Below are positions 23,490 through 33,305 of a DNA stretch of 64,000 nucleotides, piece after piece. A model generated the notes under the pieces. It searched no databases, had not been told where the DNA came from, and worked only from the letters and a program-made list of their open reading frames with translations. The stretch comes from Blakeslea trispora (taxonomy: Eukaryota > Mucoromycota > Mucoromycetes > Mucorales > Choanephoraceae): contig JAIWNE010000011.1 in NCBI GenBank assembly GCA_025331445.1, positions 124,001-188,000 on the forward strand, in the 5' to 3' direction. The first letter of the stretch is position 1, and each line of letters starts with the position of its first letter. Made by a program: the position numbers and the translations under genes.

Positions 23490-24240
23490 TCGAAGGGAAC
23501 TAGGAAATATCTGGCTGAGAGAGGAAGGAACGCTCGGAGAGGTGACGCTCGATCTGCCATCGAGTTTGTTGAAGAACTGCGGTATACACGAAGGCAGTGT
23601 CATTGAAGATGAAGAGCCAATGGGCACGCCAAACTTCGGACAGGGCGATGATGAGAAGGTAGCTCGCTTCCACACGAGAGGAAGGCAAACAACGAATGTT
23701 GGAGAAATTCAGGGTGGAGAGAGCAGAGAAGATAAGATCAATAGTCGTATCAGGCCACAGAAATTCACGGATAAGATGGTTCCAGAAGAGAAACTTCGGC
23801 GGGCATCGAAAGAAAAAGTGAAAAAAGTCCTCGATATCAGAACAAAGGAGGCAGCTTGGTGGCGAGTCGAGGGCGCGAGAAAGGAAATGGCGTGTGGGGA
23901 TTTTTTTAGAAAACGAGACGAAAGATAGTGTTCCGCTGAATGGTTGAGAGAGCGAGAGCCCAGAAGCGTTTCCATGAGGCTGTGGTCATGTGAGGTAAGA
24001 GGAGGAGGCGGCTGCTCGAGTGCAAAGTGACCAAATGGCGGAAAGCTCTGGACGCTGATTTGGCAGAGGCGAAATGTTGATCATCCTCGCGAATAAAAAG
24101 CCTGTGTTTGAAGGCAAAGAGGTCCAGGGAGCGACGGATTACAGGTACATGAAAAGGGTTGTAGAGGTTCAAGGAAGAGCGGGTCAAGCATTGAGAGAAA
24201 ACGGGTTCTAATAGGCAGGTATTGTTGGCCAAGGCTCGGT
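23490..24240 (-). pseudogene. Frameshifted C-terminal zf-RVT region of LINE ORF2
   Basis: Downstream of the ORF2 stop a different frame reads RSLDLFAFKHRLFIREDDQH, FRLVFKKIPTRHFLSRALDS and then a zinc-binding cluster CLLCSDIEDFFHFFFRCPP. This cluster is typical of the end of LINE ORF2 proteins. It is collinear with ORF2, so it is the same gene after a frameshift and possibly further small changes. Confidence 0.7.
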
Positions 24241-27200
24241 GAAGCTTACCACTGACCGTGCGGATAGGTACAGGTCTTCTCTAGGGATGGGTGTTAGATA
24301 GTGGCCAAGAGGATGATATCGGTACAAGTCGGAAACCAGGGCATCGCGGAGGATGGGAGAGAGGCGAAACGTTGTACTGGGAATCACAACAGCTCGAAGT
24401 GGTAGGACTAGGCATTCAAGAGGGTTGGGAATGTAAGTGAACTGGCGACGAGGTATGAGATCCATCACACGACAGACCAAAGAGGTAGTAGTCAGGCTTG
24501 TGCCAGGGGTGACATTAGGCCGAGCTCGAGGGAAAAGGAGACCGACGAGTGGCTGGGAAGTGTGGAAGGCGTTGCTGAGATGGGCATGAAGAAAGTCATG
24601 CACTAAAGAGTGGTCTGTGCGGGGGAAAAGAAGAGGGTCAAGCCATCGATAGTAGAGGGCGGACTGCTGTAGTTCAGGATCCAAAAGCCCTAGACCACCA
24701 AATTTCTTTGAGGCTGTCAAAACATGCCAACCAAGTCGGGGGAAGATGCGGCGATTTATGAACGAGGATACTAATGAGCGTAATGCTTGCAAGGTCGATT
24801 TGGGAATGGGAAGTACACGAAACAGGAACCAGCACTTAGAAAGTATGAGGGAATTGATAACGGTAGCCCGACCCAAGACGGAGAGGGAACGACAAGAGTG
24901 CAAGTCGGCGTCTCTCTTCAGGCAAAGTAAAAATTCAGCAAGGAAGAGGTCTCGTTGAGCTTTCGATTGAATAAGAGGGAAGCCCAAGTAGATGAGAGGG
25001 GAGGGATCGTGAGTAGTCCAAACCTTAGAAATCTGAATCGATTGTAAAGAAGAGAGCCAGTACTCATCGATTTGTCTGCCAGAGAGGGAGAAAGCTCGGA
25101 CCTTGTGGAAGTTAATTTTTGCATTAGATGCTGCACAGTACAAGTCTAAATGAGACAAGAGGCAAGTTAGATCGCTGCGATCTCGGAGAAATACAAGAGT
25201 GTCGTCCGCGTAACTCAGCAACTTGATATTGGGAAGCAAGGTGGTGCCAGTAGTGCGATACCTAAAGGAATAGCCATTGAAGGATGGGTCTTGTAATAGG
25301 GCGCGCAGAAGTGGTTCTAAGGCAAAGTTGTACAAGATACAAGAGAGTGGATCTCCTTGCTTTAAACCACGTAGTTTAGGGACTAGAGTAGGCGCAAGGT
25401 GTCCATTCAAATTTATCTGGATTTTGTTTTGGCCGAAAAGAGTGATGATTGAGCGGATCAGAGGAGGTGGGAAAGCGAGAGATGTGAGGACAGTTTGGAG
25501 GAACTGCAGGTTAACTCGAACATACGCCTTCTCTTGGTCTAGGAGCAAGCCAATATCTGTTGAGGAAGACGGAGAGAGGAGAGAAGCATTTTCCATCAAG
25601 ATAGTCGTAAGCATGCCATGGTCAGCAATGAAACGGCCAGGCATAAATCCCAATTGATGACGGTTGATAAGAGAATCAGCGACAGACAAGATACGTGCAT
25701 TTACGATTCGGGTAAATATCTTATTATCGGTGTTGACTAGTTGAATGGGGCGGTAGTTGGCAGCTTGTGTGAGATCACCCTTCTTTGGAAGCAAGGTCAT
25801 GAGAGATAACATCCAAGAAGCTGGAAAACTAGCATTATTCAAGGCCTCGTTATAAATCCGCAGGACTAAAGAGCGTAAGATTGGTAGGCGAAGAAGTATG
25901 CCAAGAATCTCATAGGGTAAGCCATCAGACCCTGGGCTACTCTTACGAGAGGAACGCCGGCTGGCCTGGGAGATTTCGTCCCAAGTGATAGGAGCAATCA
26001 GTACAGCCTGCTGCTCTGGAGACAAAAAGGTACCATCCAAACTAGAGACTAATGTACGAGTAGCAGCTTCATCCGGGTCGGTGGGGTTATACAAGTTCGT
26101 ATAAAAATCAGTCATCACGGTCGTTTTGTCGTCAGTAGAAAAAACTAAGCGGGAGGTAGTGGGACTCCAGAGGGAAGGGATATCTCTTTGGTCAGCACGA
26201 GAGCAAACCAACCGCTTGAGTAAACCGGGCGATTTTTCACCATTTTCTTTCCAATATTTGCCCGCCTGAAGAGCAGAGATCTCTGCAATCTCGGTTTGTA
26301 GAGAAGAGATGAGCTTTTCGAGGGAAGGAAGGAGAGTAGACCAGATGGCGGTATGACGGTATTGTCGGAAGATTCGGTTTCGCTTCGATTGAAGTTTCTT
26401 CAACGATTTTGTGCGCCACGAGTTGCGATCCAGTTGAAACGCTTTTGCAAAGCCTTTGACCTCAACCTTCAAAGCATCCCATGTGGCCTGTTCGGACAAG
26501 ATGCATGCAGGAGAAAGGTACTGGTGTTTTTCGATCACTTGTAGGAGATGATCGATTAGGCTAGAGCGAAAGGTAGGGATTTTTGCAAGCATTGGATTGG
26601 CTTTCCAAGCACCAGGACCTCGAGAGGCCGTGGAGGTACGAAAAGAGACAGAAAGGAGGTTGTGATCAGTCCAGGCATAGTTTACAAACTCCTGAGTAGG
26701 AGACCTAATCCGGGAGCTATGAGCTATGGAACAAAAACTATAGTCGAGCAAATGATGTGTGCCACGTGTACTGGTGAAGGTGGGTAGGGGTTCACCCATA
26801 AAGCAGTTGTCAAAGTTGTCTCGCAAGAGGGAGAGCCAATCCGAGTTGATGGACCCGGGCTGGCGTTGATCGTAATTAAAATCCCCCATCATAAGAATGG
26901 GGAGGTTGTTTGAGCGAAGGAAGGTCATAAGGCTGGTGTCCTGAATCAAATCTTGAAAAAAGATGACACGATTACTGGATTCAGCTGGAGCATAGATATT
27001 TAAGATATAGAATATAGGAGTAGTAAGGGAAGCGGTTGAGGCAACTGAGGCAAGAATGAAGCGGCCATCAGGGCGGGAGATATCAGGATGAGAAGAGAGT
27101 AGAATATTGGGATTTAGGGAAACGATCCCACAGTGAGGCGTCCAAATACTGGACTTAGTTTGAAGGGAAATATTTAGAGATTGCTTAATGAGATCGGAAT

Positions 27201-27342
27201 GAGCATGGGTTTCTTGGAAGGAGAATATGTCGATGTTTAAGGAGCGTAGATAACGGGAAAAGGAACGAAATTTGGCTGGATTACCAGTTTTTGGTAGGCC
27301 ACGACAATTGAGTGTGGCAATTTGAACTATGTTCAAACTCAT
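24208..27342 (-). CDS. LINE ORF2, endonuclease plus reverse transcriptase
   Basis: 1044 residues. The N-terminal ~230 residues are an APE-type endonuclease: IATLNCRGLPKTGN, FSFQETHAHSD, MMGDFNYDQRQPG, and DHNLL. The reverse transcriptase follows: LMTLLPKKGDLTQAANYRPI, GLLLDQEKAYVRV, LKQGDPLSCILYNFALEP and the catalytic YADD in LLSYADDTLVFLRD. The frame stops at 24208, but the C-terminal zinc-binding region continues in another frame (ANNTCLLEPVFSQCL.. to CLLCSDIEDFFHFFFRCPP, down to about 23500), so a single-base frameshift near 24240-24260 cut it off. Target-primed reverse transcription is the family mechanism; this copy is probably defective because of the frameshift. Confidence 0.92.
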   Translation of the reverse strand: MSLNIVQIATLNCRGLPKTGNPAKFRSFSRYLRSLNIDIFSFQETHAHSDLIKQSLNISLQTKSSIWTPHCGIVSLNPNILLSSHPDISRPDGRFILASVASTASLTTPIFYILNIYAPAESSNRVIFFQDLIQDTSLMTFLRSNNLPILMMGDFNYDQRQPGSINSDWLSLLRDNFDNCFMGEPLPTFTSTRGTHHLLDYSFCSIAHSSRIRSPTQEFVNYAWTDHNLLSVSFRTSTASRGPGAWKANPMLAKIPTFRSSLIDHLLQVIEKHQYLSPACILSEQATWDALKVEVKGFAKAFQLDRNSWRTKSLKKLQSKRNRIFRQYRHTAIWSTLLPSLEKLISSLQTEIAEISALQAGKYWKENGEKSPGLLKRLVCSRADQRDIPSLWSPTTSRLVFSTDDKTTVMTDFYTNLYNPTDPDEAATRTLVSSLDGTFLSPEQQAVLIAPITWDEISQASRRSSRKSSPGSDGLPYEILGILLRLPILRSLVLRIYNEALNNASFPASWMLSLMTLLPKKGDLTQAANYRPIQLVNTDNKIFTRIVNARILSVADSLINRHQLGFMPGRFIADHGMLTTILMENASLLSPSSSTDIGLLLDQEKAYVRVNLQFLQTVLTSLAFPPPLIRSIITLFGQNKIQINLNGHLAPTLVPKLRGLKQGDPLSCILYNFALEPLLRALLQDPSFNGYSFRYRTTGTTLLPNIKLLSYADDTLVFLRDRSDLTCLLSHLDLYCAASNAKINFHKVRAFSLSGRQIDEYWLSSLQSIQISKVWTTHDPSPLIYLGFPLIQSKAQRDLFLAEFLLCLKRDADLHSCRSLSVLGRATVINSLILSKCWFLFRVLPIPKSTLQALRSLVSSFINRRIFPRLGWHVLTASKKFGGLGLLDPELQQSALYYRWLDPLLFPRTDHSLVHDFLHAHLSNAFHTSQPLVGLLFPRARPNVTPGTSLTTTSLVCRVMDLIPRRQFTYIPNPLECLVLPLRAVVIPSTTFRLSPILRDALVSDLYRYHPLGHYLTPIPREDLYLSARSVVSFTEPWPTIPAY

Positions 27343-28703
27343 TATTTGTCAGATGAAGGAGGGGCTGAAAGGGAATCGGATGAACCCTGACTATTATGAG
27401 CCCTGTTCTTAGTAGTACGCGTTGTTTTCTGACGCTTCGCAGCATCCAAAGTTTGCTCCTTATCTACGACCATATCGTCCGTAAAATCTTCTGATGATCG
27501 GAAATGGTCAACTGTTGCTTGACGTGCTGCTGCTAATGTGTCAAAGTCGGATGGCAAATCATGGATCTCCTCAGTTCCAGTTGATGTGCCTAAATGGTCT
27601 GCAACTGTATGCTCGCGATGGGGATCCACCTGCATTGGATCGGAGTGCGTGCTGCTCCTAGCTGTTGAATCCAAAGCCGGAGAGGGTGCATCCTCATTCT
27701 TCCTGTCCAATTGAGGAATGGCTTCAGTTTCCTTAACTTTGGCAGTGGGTTCTCGGTGCTTAGGTGTGTGGTTAACAGCAACCCGTTTGTGGGGAGGAGC
27801 GATACCATGACCGCGGCGAGGGCAATCGCGACTGATGTGTCCCCGTTCGTTACAGTGGAAACATAGAATACTAGCAAAAATCTCCGGGCAATCTGCACGG
27901 CAGTGTCCTTCTTTCTGACAAGCACGGCAGAAGAGGGGCATTTTCTCGAAGGAGAGTAAAACTGGTGGTTCATCATCATACCACGAAACTTCGCGGCAGA
28001 GGATCTCAGGTTTGGTGGCATGTGGCTTGCTCAAATTGAGGATCACCCAGCCGTCGCCTTCAAAGACGCCATGCTGGGTTTGAAGGCATACATCCAGAAC
28101 TTCTCCGAAGTGTGCAAAACGTTGCAACATTTGTTCTTTCAAACGGAGAGGGTGGATCAAGGGTAATCGTTCAACCCTTACTCTCGTTACATTGGCATCA
28201 GCGGGTAAACTCTTATAACCCTTAACAACAGTGCCATCAGGGAGAGTGATACCGTCCTCTAAAAGTTGTCGGTATTCATCACATTCGACATCCCAGGTGG
28301 TTTCGTAGAAACGACGTCGAAGGTAATTACGTTCGACTTTCACTCCACCAAAAAACTTAAAATCTTTATCTGTGTTCAAAGAAGCAAAGTAGGACTTCAA
28401 GGGGATGAGGTCTTGGATTTTAGTTGTCTCAATCAAAACACTGTTTTTTGCGAGCCCGGGTATGAAAGGGCGGATAGTGTCATGAAGGACATCATCTACT
28501 TGTGGTGCAAACTTGGAAGCTGATGAGCCCGAGTTGGGCTGGGAAGACGTGACGGGTGCCGTCCTGTTGGAAGGAAGACACGATCTGATCGTCGAAGCTG
28601 AAGCGACCTGAGACCAGGAGCGCGATTTTGCATTTGTTCCTCGGCGACTGGTGTTGGTGCCTGAAGTCGAGTTATGAGTCAATTTTTTAGGTGGAAGAGC
28701 CAT
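27342..28703 (-). CDS. LINE ORF1, gag-like RNA-binding protein with CCHC knuckles
   Basis: 453 residues. The N-terminus is basic and Ser/Thr-rich, the middle holds an RRM-like region (KVERNYLRRRFYETTWDVE, then LIHPLRLKEQMLQRF), and two zinc knuckles follow: CRACQKEGHCRADC and CFHCNERGHISRDC. The C-terminal part is disordered. Such proteins coat LINE RNA in the ribonucleoprotein. The TAA stop overlaps the ORF2 start as TAATG, suggesting stop-and-restart translation of ORF2. No internal stop. Confidence 0.9.
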   Translation of the reverse strand: MALPPKKLTHNSTSGTNTSRRGTNAKSRSWSQVASASTIRSCLPSNRTAPVTSSQPNSGSSASKFAPQVDDVLHDTIRPFIPGLAKNSVLIETTKIQDLIPLKSYFASLNTDKDFKFFGGVKVERNYLRRRFYETTWDVECDEYRQLLEDGITLPDGTVVKGYKSLPADANVTRVRVERLPLIHPLRLKEQMLQRFAHFGEVLDVCLQTQHGVFEGDGWVILNLSKPHATKPEILCREVSWYDDEPPVLLSFEKMPLFCRACQKEGHCRADCPEIFASILCFHCNERGHISRDCPRRGHGIAPPHKRVAVNHTPKHREPTAKVKETEAIPQLDRKNEDAPSPALDSTARSSTHSDPMQVDPHREHTVADHLGTSTGTEEIHDLPSDFDTLAAARQATVDHFRSSEDFTDDMVVDKEQTLDAAKRQKTTRTTKNRAHNSQGSSDSLSAPPSSDK

Positions 28704-28876
28704 GAGATTGACATTTTGAAAACTGCTGATTGGATATTTTTTTTACGCTTATTGATTTTTCATTTTACGCCAATTGGATTTTGGAAACCGCCAAATGATT
28801 TTTGAAATCCGCCATTTGGGACCGTAAGCACTGTAATGGCACAGCAAACTAAAAAGGAAATGTTCTTGTCAATGTA

Positions 28877-30197
28877 CAGTGAGTGAAAGAAAGTTTTGAG
28901 TGTTTTTAAATTCCGACATGATCTTCCCAATGATCATGACAATGTTAACCTCTATACCACCTTCAAATCATTAGACAACTCACAATCCAAGAACAAAGAT
29001 TCTCTACTGACCACTTAAGTTTTACTTTGGAAACAAAAATATGTAATTAATATATCAAACATGTTTTTATTGAAGTATTAATACTTTGTAGGGCCTCCTT
29101 TAACACTGATCACTTCTTGCATGCGTTTGGGCATGCTTTCAATAGGGCGATTGACTTCACATATGGACACTTTGTTCCAGGCATCGCGAAGCATATCCTC
29201 ATGACTTTTTCTGCCACGAAAGTTGACCCATTCTTCATGAAAGAATCCTTTCATTTTCATCCAGATATTCTCAATTGGATTGAGATCGGGTGATTGAGGA
29301 GGCCAGCATAACTTTTCAATACCATTAGATATTTTCCAATTGCTGGACTCTTTTGAAGTATGGGGTCGCGCATTGTCTTCCATGAAAATGGCGCCGGGAA
29401 CGCTTCGATAAAAATCCAGCAATACCGGTTGGTAAACATGCTGGATCATCTCTGCAGATTTCACCTTGTGTGTAGGGAAAATAACCAAAGGCGACTTTCT
29501 ACCACCACAAATAGCACTCCAGACCATATAGGTGGTCCTTCCACTACTAAACGATGGCCGAATACATTCTGGTTTGTATCTCTCCCCGGGCTCTCTCCAT
29601 ACTTTTACCTTCTTCGGATTTTCACCAACTTCAAAGGAAGACTCGTCTGAGAAGATGACCTGCTTCCATTGGTCAATTGCCCAATCCTTATGCTGTTTGG
29701 CAAAGTTGAGCCTCTTTGCTCGATTTTTATCACTGATAAAAGGTTTTTTCGTAGCTACTCTACTTCTAAAGTTCATCTCATGAAGTGCCTTGGAGATGGT
29801 GTGGGTAGAAACTTTAACAGGCAACTCCTGTTGAAGTTGTATAAACGTTCTAGTGCGGTCTTGCTTCACAGCTCTCTTCAAGATAACCTTGGTTCTGTCG
29901 CTGATCGCTTTTGGTCTTCCAGAAGCTCTCAAAGACTCAACAATACCTCGAGATTCGAAGTTGTTGCAAGTTCGTCTCACAGTTTCAGGTGAAAGCTGAA
30001 GATCGCGAGCTATTTGGGCGTATGAGTGGCGTTCTACAATCTTAATTCTTGTTTCAGGGTTCAAGCGAGACATTTTAATCGTTTTTGGTGTAGTTTATTA
30101 AAAATAAAAAGAGATTGTGTAGTCGTGTTCAAAGGATGTACCTTCATGAATAATTTTCGGATCTTAAAAATCGCTCAAAACTTTGTTTCGCTCACTG
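28877..30197 (-). mobile_element. Tc1-A transposon, copy 1
   Basis: 1321 bp from CAGTGAGTGAAAGAAAG to CTTTGTTTCGCTCACTG, flanked by TA on both sides (28875-28876, 30198-30199). Inverted ends are imperfect over about 30-40 bp. It contains one intronless 331-aa transposase. Its left flank is 41 bp of the same sequence that precedes the IS630-type relic in block A (to CTTGTCAATGTA), but the right flank is different. Confidence 0.95.
29078..30073 (-). CDS. Tc1-A transposase (331 aa, DD34E)
   Basis: Two N-terminal helix-turn-helix domains bind the ends (YAQIARDLQLSPETVRRTC; then TISKALHEMNFRSRVATKK), joined by a GRPK-type linker (SGRPKAI). The catalytic Asp residues are in QVIFSDESSFE and AIFMEDNARPH, and the Glu in SPDLNPIENIWM, 34 residues on. 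Start at MSRLNPETR, right after the inverted end. The frame is complete, and the same protein is encoded by the copies at 34927, 46179 and 54023, so the family has been active recently. Confidence 0.95.
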   Translation of the reverse strand: MSRLNPETRIKIVERHSYAQIARDLQLSPETVRRTCNNFESRGIVESLRASGRPKAISDRTKVILKRAVKQDRTRTFIQLQQELPVKVSTHTISKALHEMNFRSRVATKKPFISDKNRAKRLNFAKQHKDWAIDQWKQVIFSDESSFEVGENPKKVKVWREPGERYKPECIRPSFSSGRTTYMVWSAICGGRKSPLVIFPTHKVKSAEMIQHVYQPVLLDFYRSVPGAIFMEDNARPHTSKESSNWKISNGIEKLCWPPQSPDLNPIENIWMKMKGFFHEEWVNFRGRKSHEDMLRDAWNKVSICEVNRPIESMPKRMQEVISVKGGPTKY

Positions 30198-30199
30198 TA

Positions 30200-31015
30200 C
30201 AGAGTTATCGTATTTTAACTGTTTACTGGATTTTTTCCTATATGCTTCTAGTTCAAACTACTTCATTTTGATTGGTTCTTGGGTAGCTTAATTGCTATTC
30301 CCGTTGACATGGTTAAACAAAAGAAAACAGGTAGTTGCTGTTGCATCCGGAACAAGCTCCGTATAGATCAACTGAGACAAACAAACAACATCAATACCTT
30401 ACATAATGACAAATGTTCACACCAAATAATTATTTCACATGAAAACAAAAAGAAAGTGATGAAAATTGCTTGATATCTTTCCTGTATCTTGTCTCAATTA
30501 TTTTATTCGCGTAGTATTCGATTAATTAGATTCGACTGATAAAAGCAGATCCCTTTTTTATATCAAACCTTGATATAAGCGCTACTCAGTAATTTCCCAA
30601 AAGAAAAAGGTGACAGGATGCAACAATCATATGCGTAGCACAAGAATCAACCAAATGTTGTTGAACGAACAACTGAAAGGATTTTGTATGTATTGTTGCA
30701 AAATTATGATAAAGAGTGCATGACTGAAAAATATTATAGCGCTGAAATCAAACCGAAGGCAACAAGAGCCTATAACTGCGTCTATTTTGAACTAGTAGGC
30801 TGGTTTTCATAATATCAATTATCGTAACAACGCTCGAATTACATGATACTGTGTACCTCGAGATTAAACCACCGTCTACAAGAAATGAGTCTACATAAAG
30901 CTAAACGCACCTCATGTCCATCTTTTTCTCTCAATCTTATCACTGCTTTCCTCTTATCGTTGCCTCTTCACATTTCTCAAAATTACATTGCTCTTTTACA
31001 TCAAATCATCAGAAA
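30200..31015. other. Intergenic region upstream of family gene at 31016
   Basis: AT-rich, with no recognised gene. Should hold the promoter of the following seven-exon gene; a pyrimidine-rich run (CCATCTTTTTCTCTC) lies ~100 bp before its ATG. A plus-strand open frame from 30843 overlaps this leader and has no family likeness. Confidence 0.45.
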
Positions 31016-32796
31016 ATGTCAAGCCATTCTATATGTAAGTATTGTGCTGTATACATTTTCCTAAGTTATGTGTCTTAACTTGTACTTGTAGTGATCAACA
31101 GATTCTTGAATAACCACCACACTGAAGGGGTTGTTTCCTTCAAAAAATTTATTATCAATTTTTTCGAGGAGCTTGATGTCCTCAATCTTGCAGAAGAAGA
31201 ACGACAAGAACTGAGAAGAGATTTTATGAGACAGGCTCAAAAAATGGGTTTAATTTGTGTAAGTAATCCTCCATTGTCTTATGAATGCAACTTTAACAAA
31301 AACATTCTGTAGGATATGAAAAACTGTAATTGGACGAAAGAAGAAGATAAAGAAGAAGATAAAGAAGAAGATAAAGAAGTAGAAAGCAAAGAAAAGAAAG
31401 AAAGCTTTACAACTGCTGAGACAAAGTCCTCTGAAGAAACACAGGTAAAACTCTGATAAGTGTCAAAAAAAATGTCAACCTTTAAAAAATTTGTTGATTT
31501 ATTTAGAGCTCCGTCGAAAGCTTACAATTGAATTCAGTCTGTTCTTTTGATCTCCAACATTTGGTGTTTCCAGACTTGCATCAAGAAAAGCACTTGATCT
31601 ATCAAGATTGCGATCTTTCTTTTAAATTTAGCACTTTGAAACAAAAACTTTTGGAAGAGTTCAAGCAGAATAACTCAGCAAATATACAAGTTGATGATGA
31701 GAGGCTTTTGTAAATACAGTATCATCAAAAATATTGGCGTCAAAACTAATAAGTTCCTAACTTCTGTAGGGCTTTGTTTTCTGTGCTTTCTGTACCCAGG
31801 AACATAAAAGAAAGCTCTGCCATTGTCGAAGTTGTTGAGGAAACTTTCTTAGACAACTTCAATCAGAAGATTCGCAGGCAGTTGTATGGCAGAAAAAACC
31901 GTTTTCCTGTTGACCTGTTCTCTCGCGTCAAAGAAGCTTTCGATGACTATGAAGAAGACGAAGAAGAAGAATTGAAGATCAGGCTGTTATGCTTGAAAAC
32001 TGAAGACAAGGCAGCCAAGAGGGTGATTGCTGCTGTTTCAAACATCATTGACAGTTTGACGGTGGAAGTGCCCAAAGAGATCAAAGAGAGCAAGCTTGGG
32101 GGTTCATTTGTTAACCCATTCATACAAGGGTTACTAAAAACAAACAAATTTTTTGATCCTCATTAGTAAGTATACTTGCATATAATTATCTAATGCTCTA
32201 CTAACATATTTTTTTAGCGCCGACGAATGCCTTGATTCAATCACAGCATGTAGGCCTGATCACTGCACGACTGTCACCACGATAAAGCGCAAGAAGTACA
32301 TAAATTGCGTAGGCGAAATCAAGCCCCTGTCGTCTAAAATGACAACTAACAATTGGAACCTCGTGAGGCTTGATCGTATTAGGACAGCCATTTTCTCCAA
32401 AATTTTTTTGGATGAAAAGATAGTCGGACACTTTTTGTCCTTTTATACTGTTGGTATGTGTGTCTATATAATTCCATTTGCTCTTAACTGACAAGCTTTT
32501 TTGTAGGTCCCTGCATAACTTTTTTCATAAGCACCAACCAGTACGAGGGAATGACTTTGAACTTGGAGCTCGGCACCATCAACTTGCCAACCACATACGA
32601 TGACTTCCCCAAGATAACCAACGAGTTTGACATGTTGTATGACATTGTCAAAATTTATCAAGAATTCTGCGTGCAGAATAACAGTGTGGTGTTGAGTAAT
32701 ACCAGTGGACAGCCAAATCTGTCATATAGCTGCCTGTTGAGCCTTTGCACCATTAAAACATACAGTCGAAAACGAAGCTATTCGAAGACTGAATAA
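31016..32796 (+). CDS. PD-(D/E)XK-like family protein, apparently intact (family member 1)
   Basis: Seven exons join with GT-AG introns in exact phase: 31016-31034, 31092-31258, 31313-31444, 31507-31709, 31770-32165, 32218-32453, 32507-32796 (~480 aa). Order: a small helical start (MSSHSILINRFLNNHHTEG), an acidic-basic tandem EEDKEEDKEED run in exon 3, helical middle exons, and a C-terminal core with YADECLDSIT, then KKYINCVGEIKPLSS and WNLVRLDRIRTAIFSKIFLD. The Asp, then the Glu-Ile-Lys on a hydrophobic strand, then a helix with Arg, match the D..E-x-K plan of PD-(D/E)XK nucleases. Beyond that I cannot assign a function. There are no stops or frameshifts. It lies between Tc1-A copy 1 and Tc1-B. 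Other members in the window are at 40603 and 60816 (intact) and 16105 (broken). Confidence 0.7.
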
Positions 32797-33181
32797 AATA
32801 TTATTTATTTGTATTATTTCTGCCTTATCGTCTATTATATCTAAAACCTTGAATAAGTACATATTCCCATATTGCTATACCTAAGTTAATATTTATGAGA
32901 TTTAAAATAAGCTTTTTAGCAAGCATTACAAACTGTTTTATGTACATTTTAGTACGAACAACAAAGCAAAGTCTTAGGATTAAACATAGCTTTGTCTGGT
33001 AGTCTCAAAAAGCAGTTCACGGAAGAATAAAGTATGTGGTATTTACCACAACTAATTAGTAAAAGAGTTTTTTTATCGTGTTTAACACTTTTTCTCTTCA
33101 CTTCAATAAAGGCCTATATTTTGTCTCACTCAACTTTACAAGTTATTATCGTTTATTTGAGCATAAATACAACAAAATGTA
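32797..33181. other. Intergenic spacer
   Basis: Downstream of the family gene; no gene seen. It ends in the TA target dinucleotide of Tc1-B (33180-33181). Confidence 0.5.
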
Positions 33182-33305
33182 CAGTCAGAACGAAAAAAAA
33201 GGTTAATTTTTTTAGACTCCGTAAAAGAAGGGTAAATGTATGACACGTCTTACATTCCTATCATTCTACCTCTCTTTCTTAATAAAATTCCTTGAAACTC
33301 ACAAT

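Larger units (their letters stand above)
23358..28706 (-). mobile_element. Near full-length LINE (non-LTR retrotransposon)
   Basis: Flanked by an exact 11-bp target duplication ATTGACATTTT (23347-23357 and 28707-28717). The 3' end on the minus strand is a short A tail (T run to 23366). It carries ORF1 (27342-28703) and ORF2 (24208-27342). The 5' end lies only three bases before the ORF1 ATG, so the 5' UTR is truncated. The pre-insertion site without the LINE is present at 37601-37630 and inverted at 51738-51767 (CAAAATGTCAATGAGCG). Confidence 0.93.
21673..28833 (-). mobile_element. Tc1/IS630-type DNA transposon with 176-bp TIRs, entered by a LINE
   Basis: The outer ends are CAGTGCTTACGG.. 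(21673) and its reverse complement (to 28833), flanked by TA on both sides (21671-21672, 28834-28835). The inverted ends run about 176 bp (21673-21848) and reach the transposase start codon context (CCAAATGGCAG). A LINE occupies 23358-28706; without it the transposon is about 1.8 kb. The transposase frame is intact and lies wholly left of the LINE, so the LINE sits in its 5' leader. Confidence 0.9.

Noticed and set aside
24746..28523. Plus-strand open frames inside the LINE (24746-24958, 25277-25657, 26353-26544, 28266-28523)
   Set aside because: They are antisense shadows of ORF1 and ORF2, which have clear domains on the minus strand.
33240..33305. N-terminal extension of the Tc1-B transposase (MTRLTFLSFYLSFLIK)
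   Set aside because: The internal ATG at 33306 matches where Tc1-A starts and is followed directly by the HTH; the extension is hydrophobic UTR translation.
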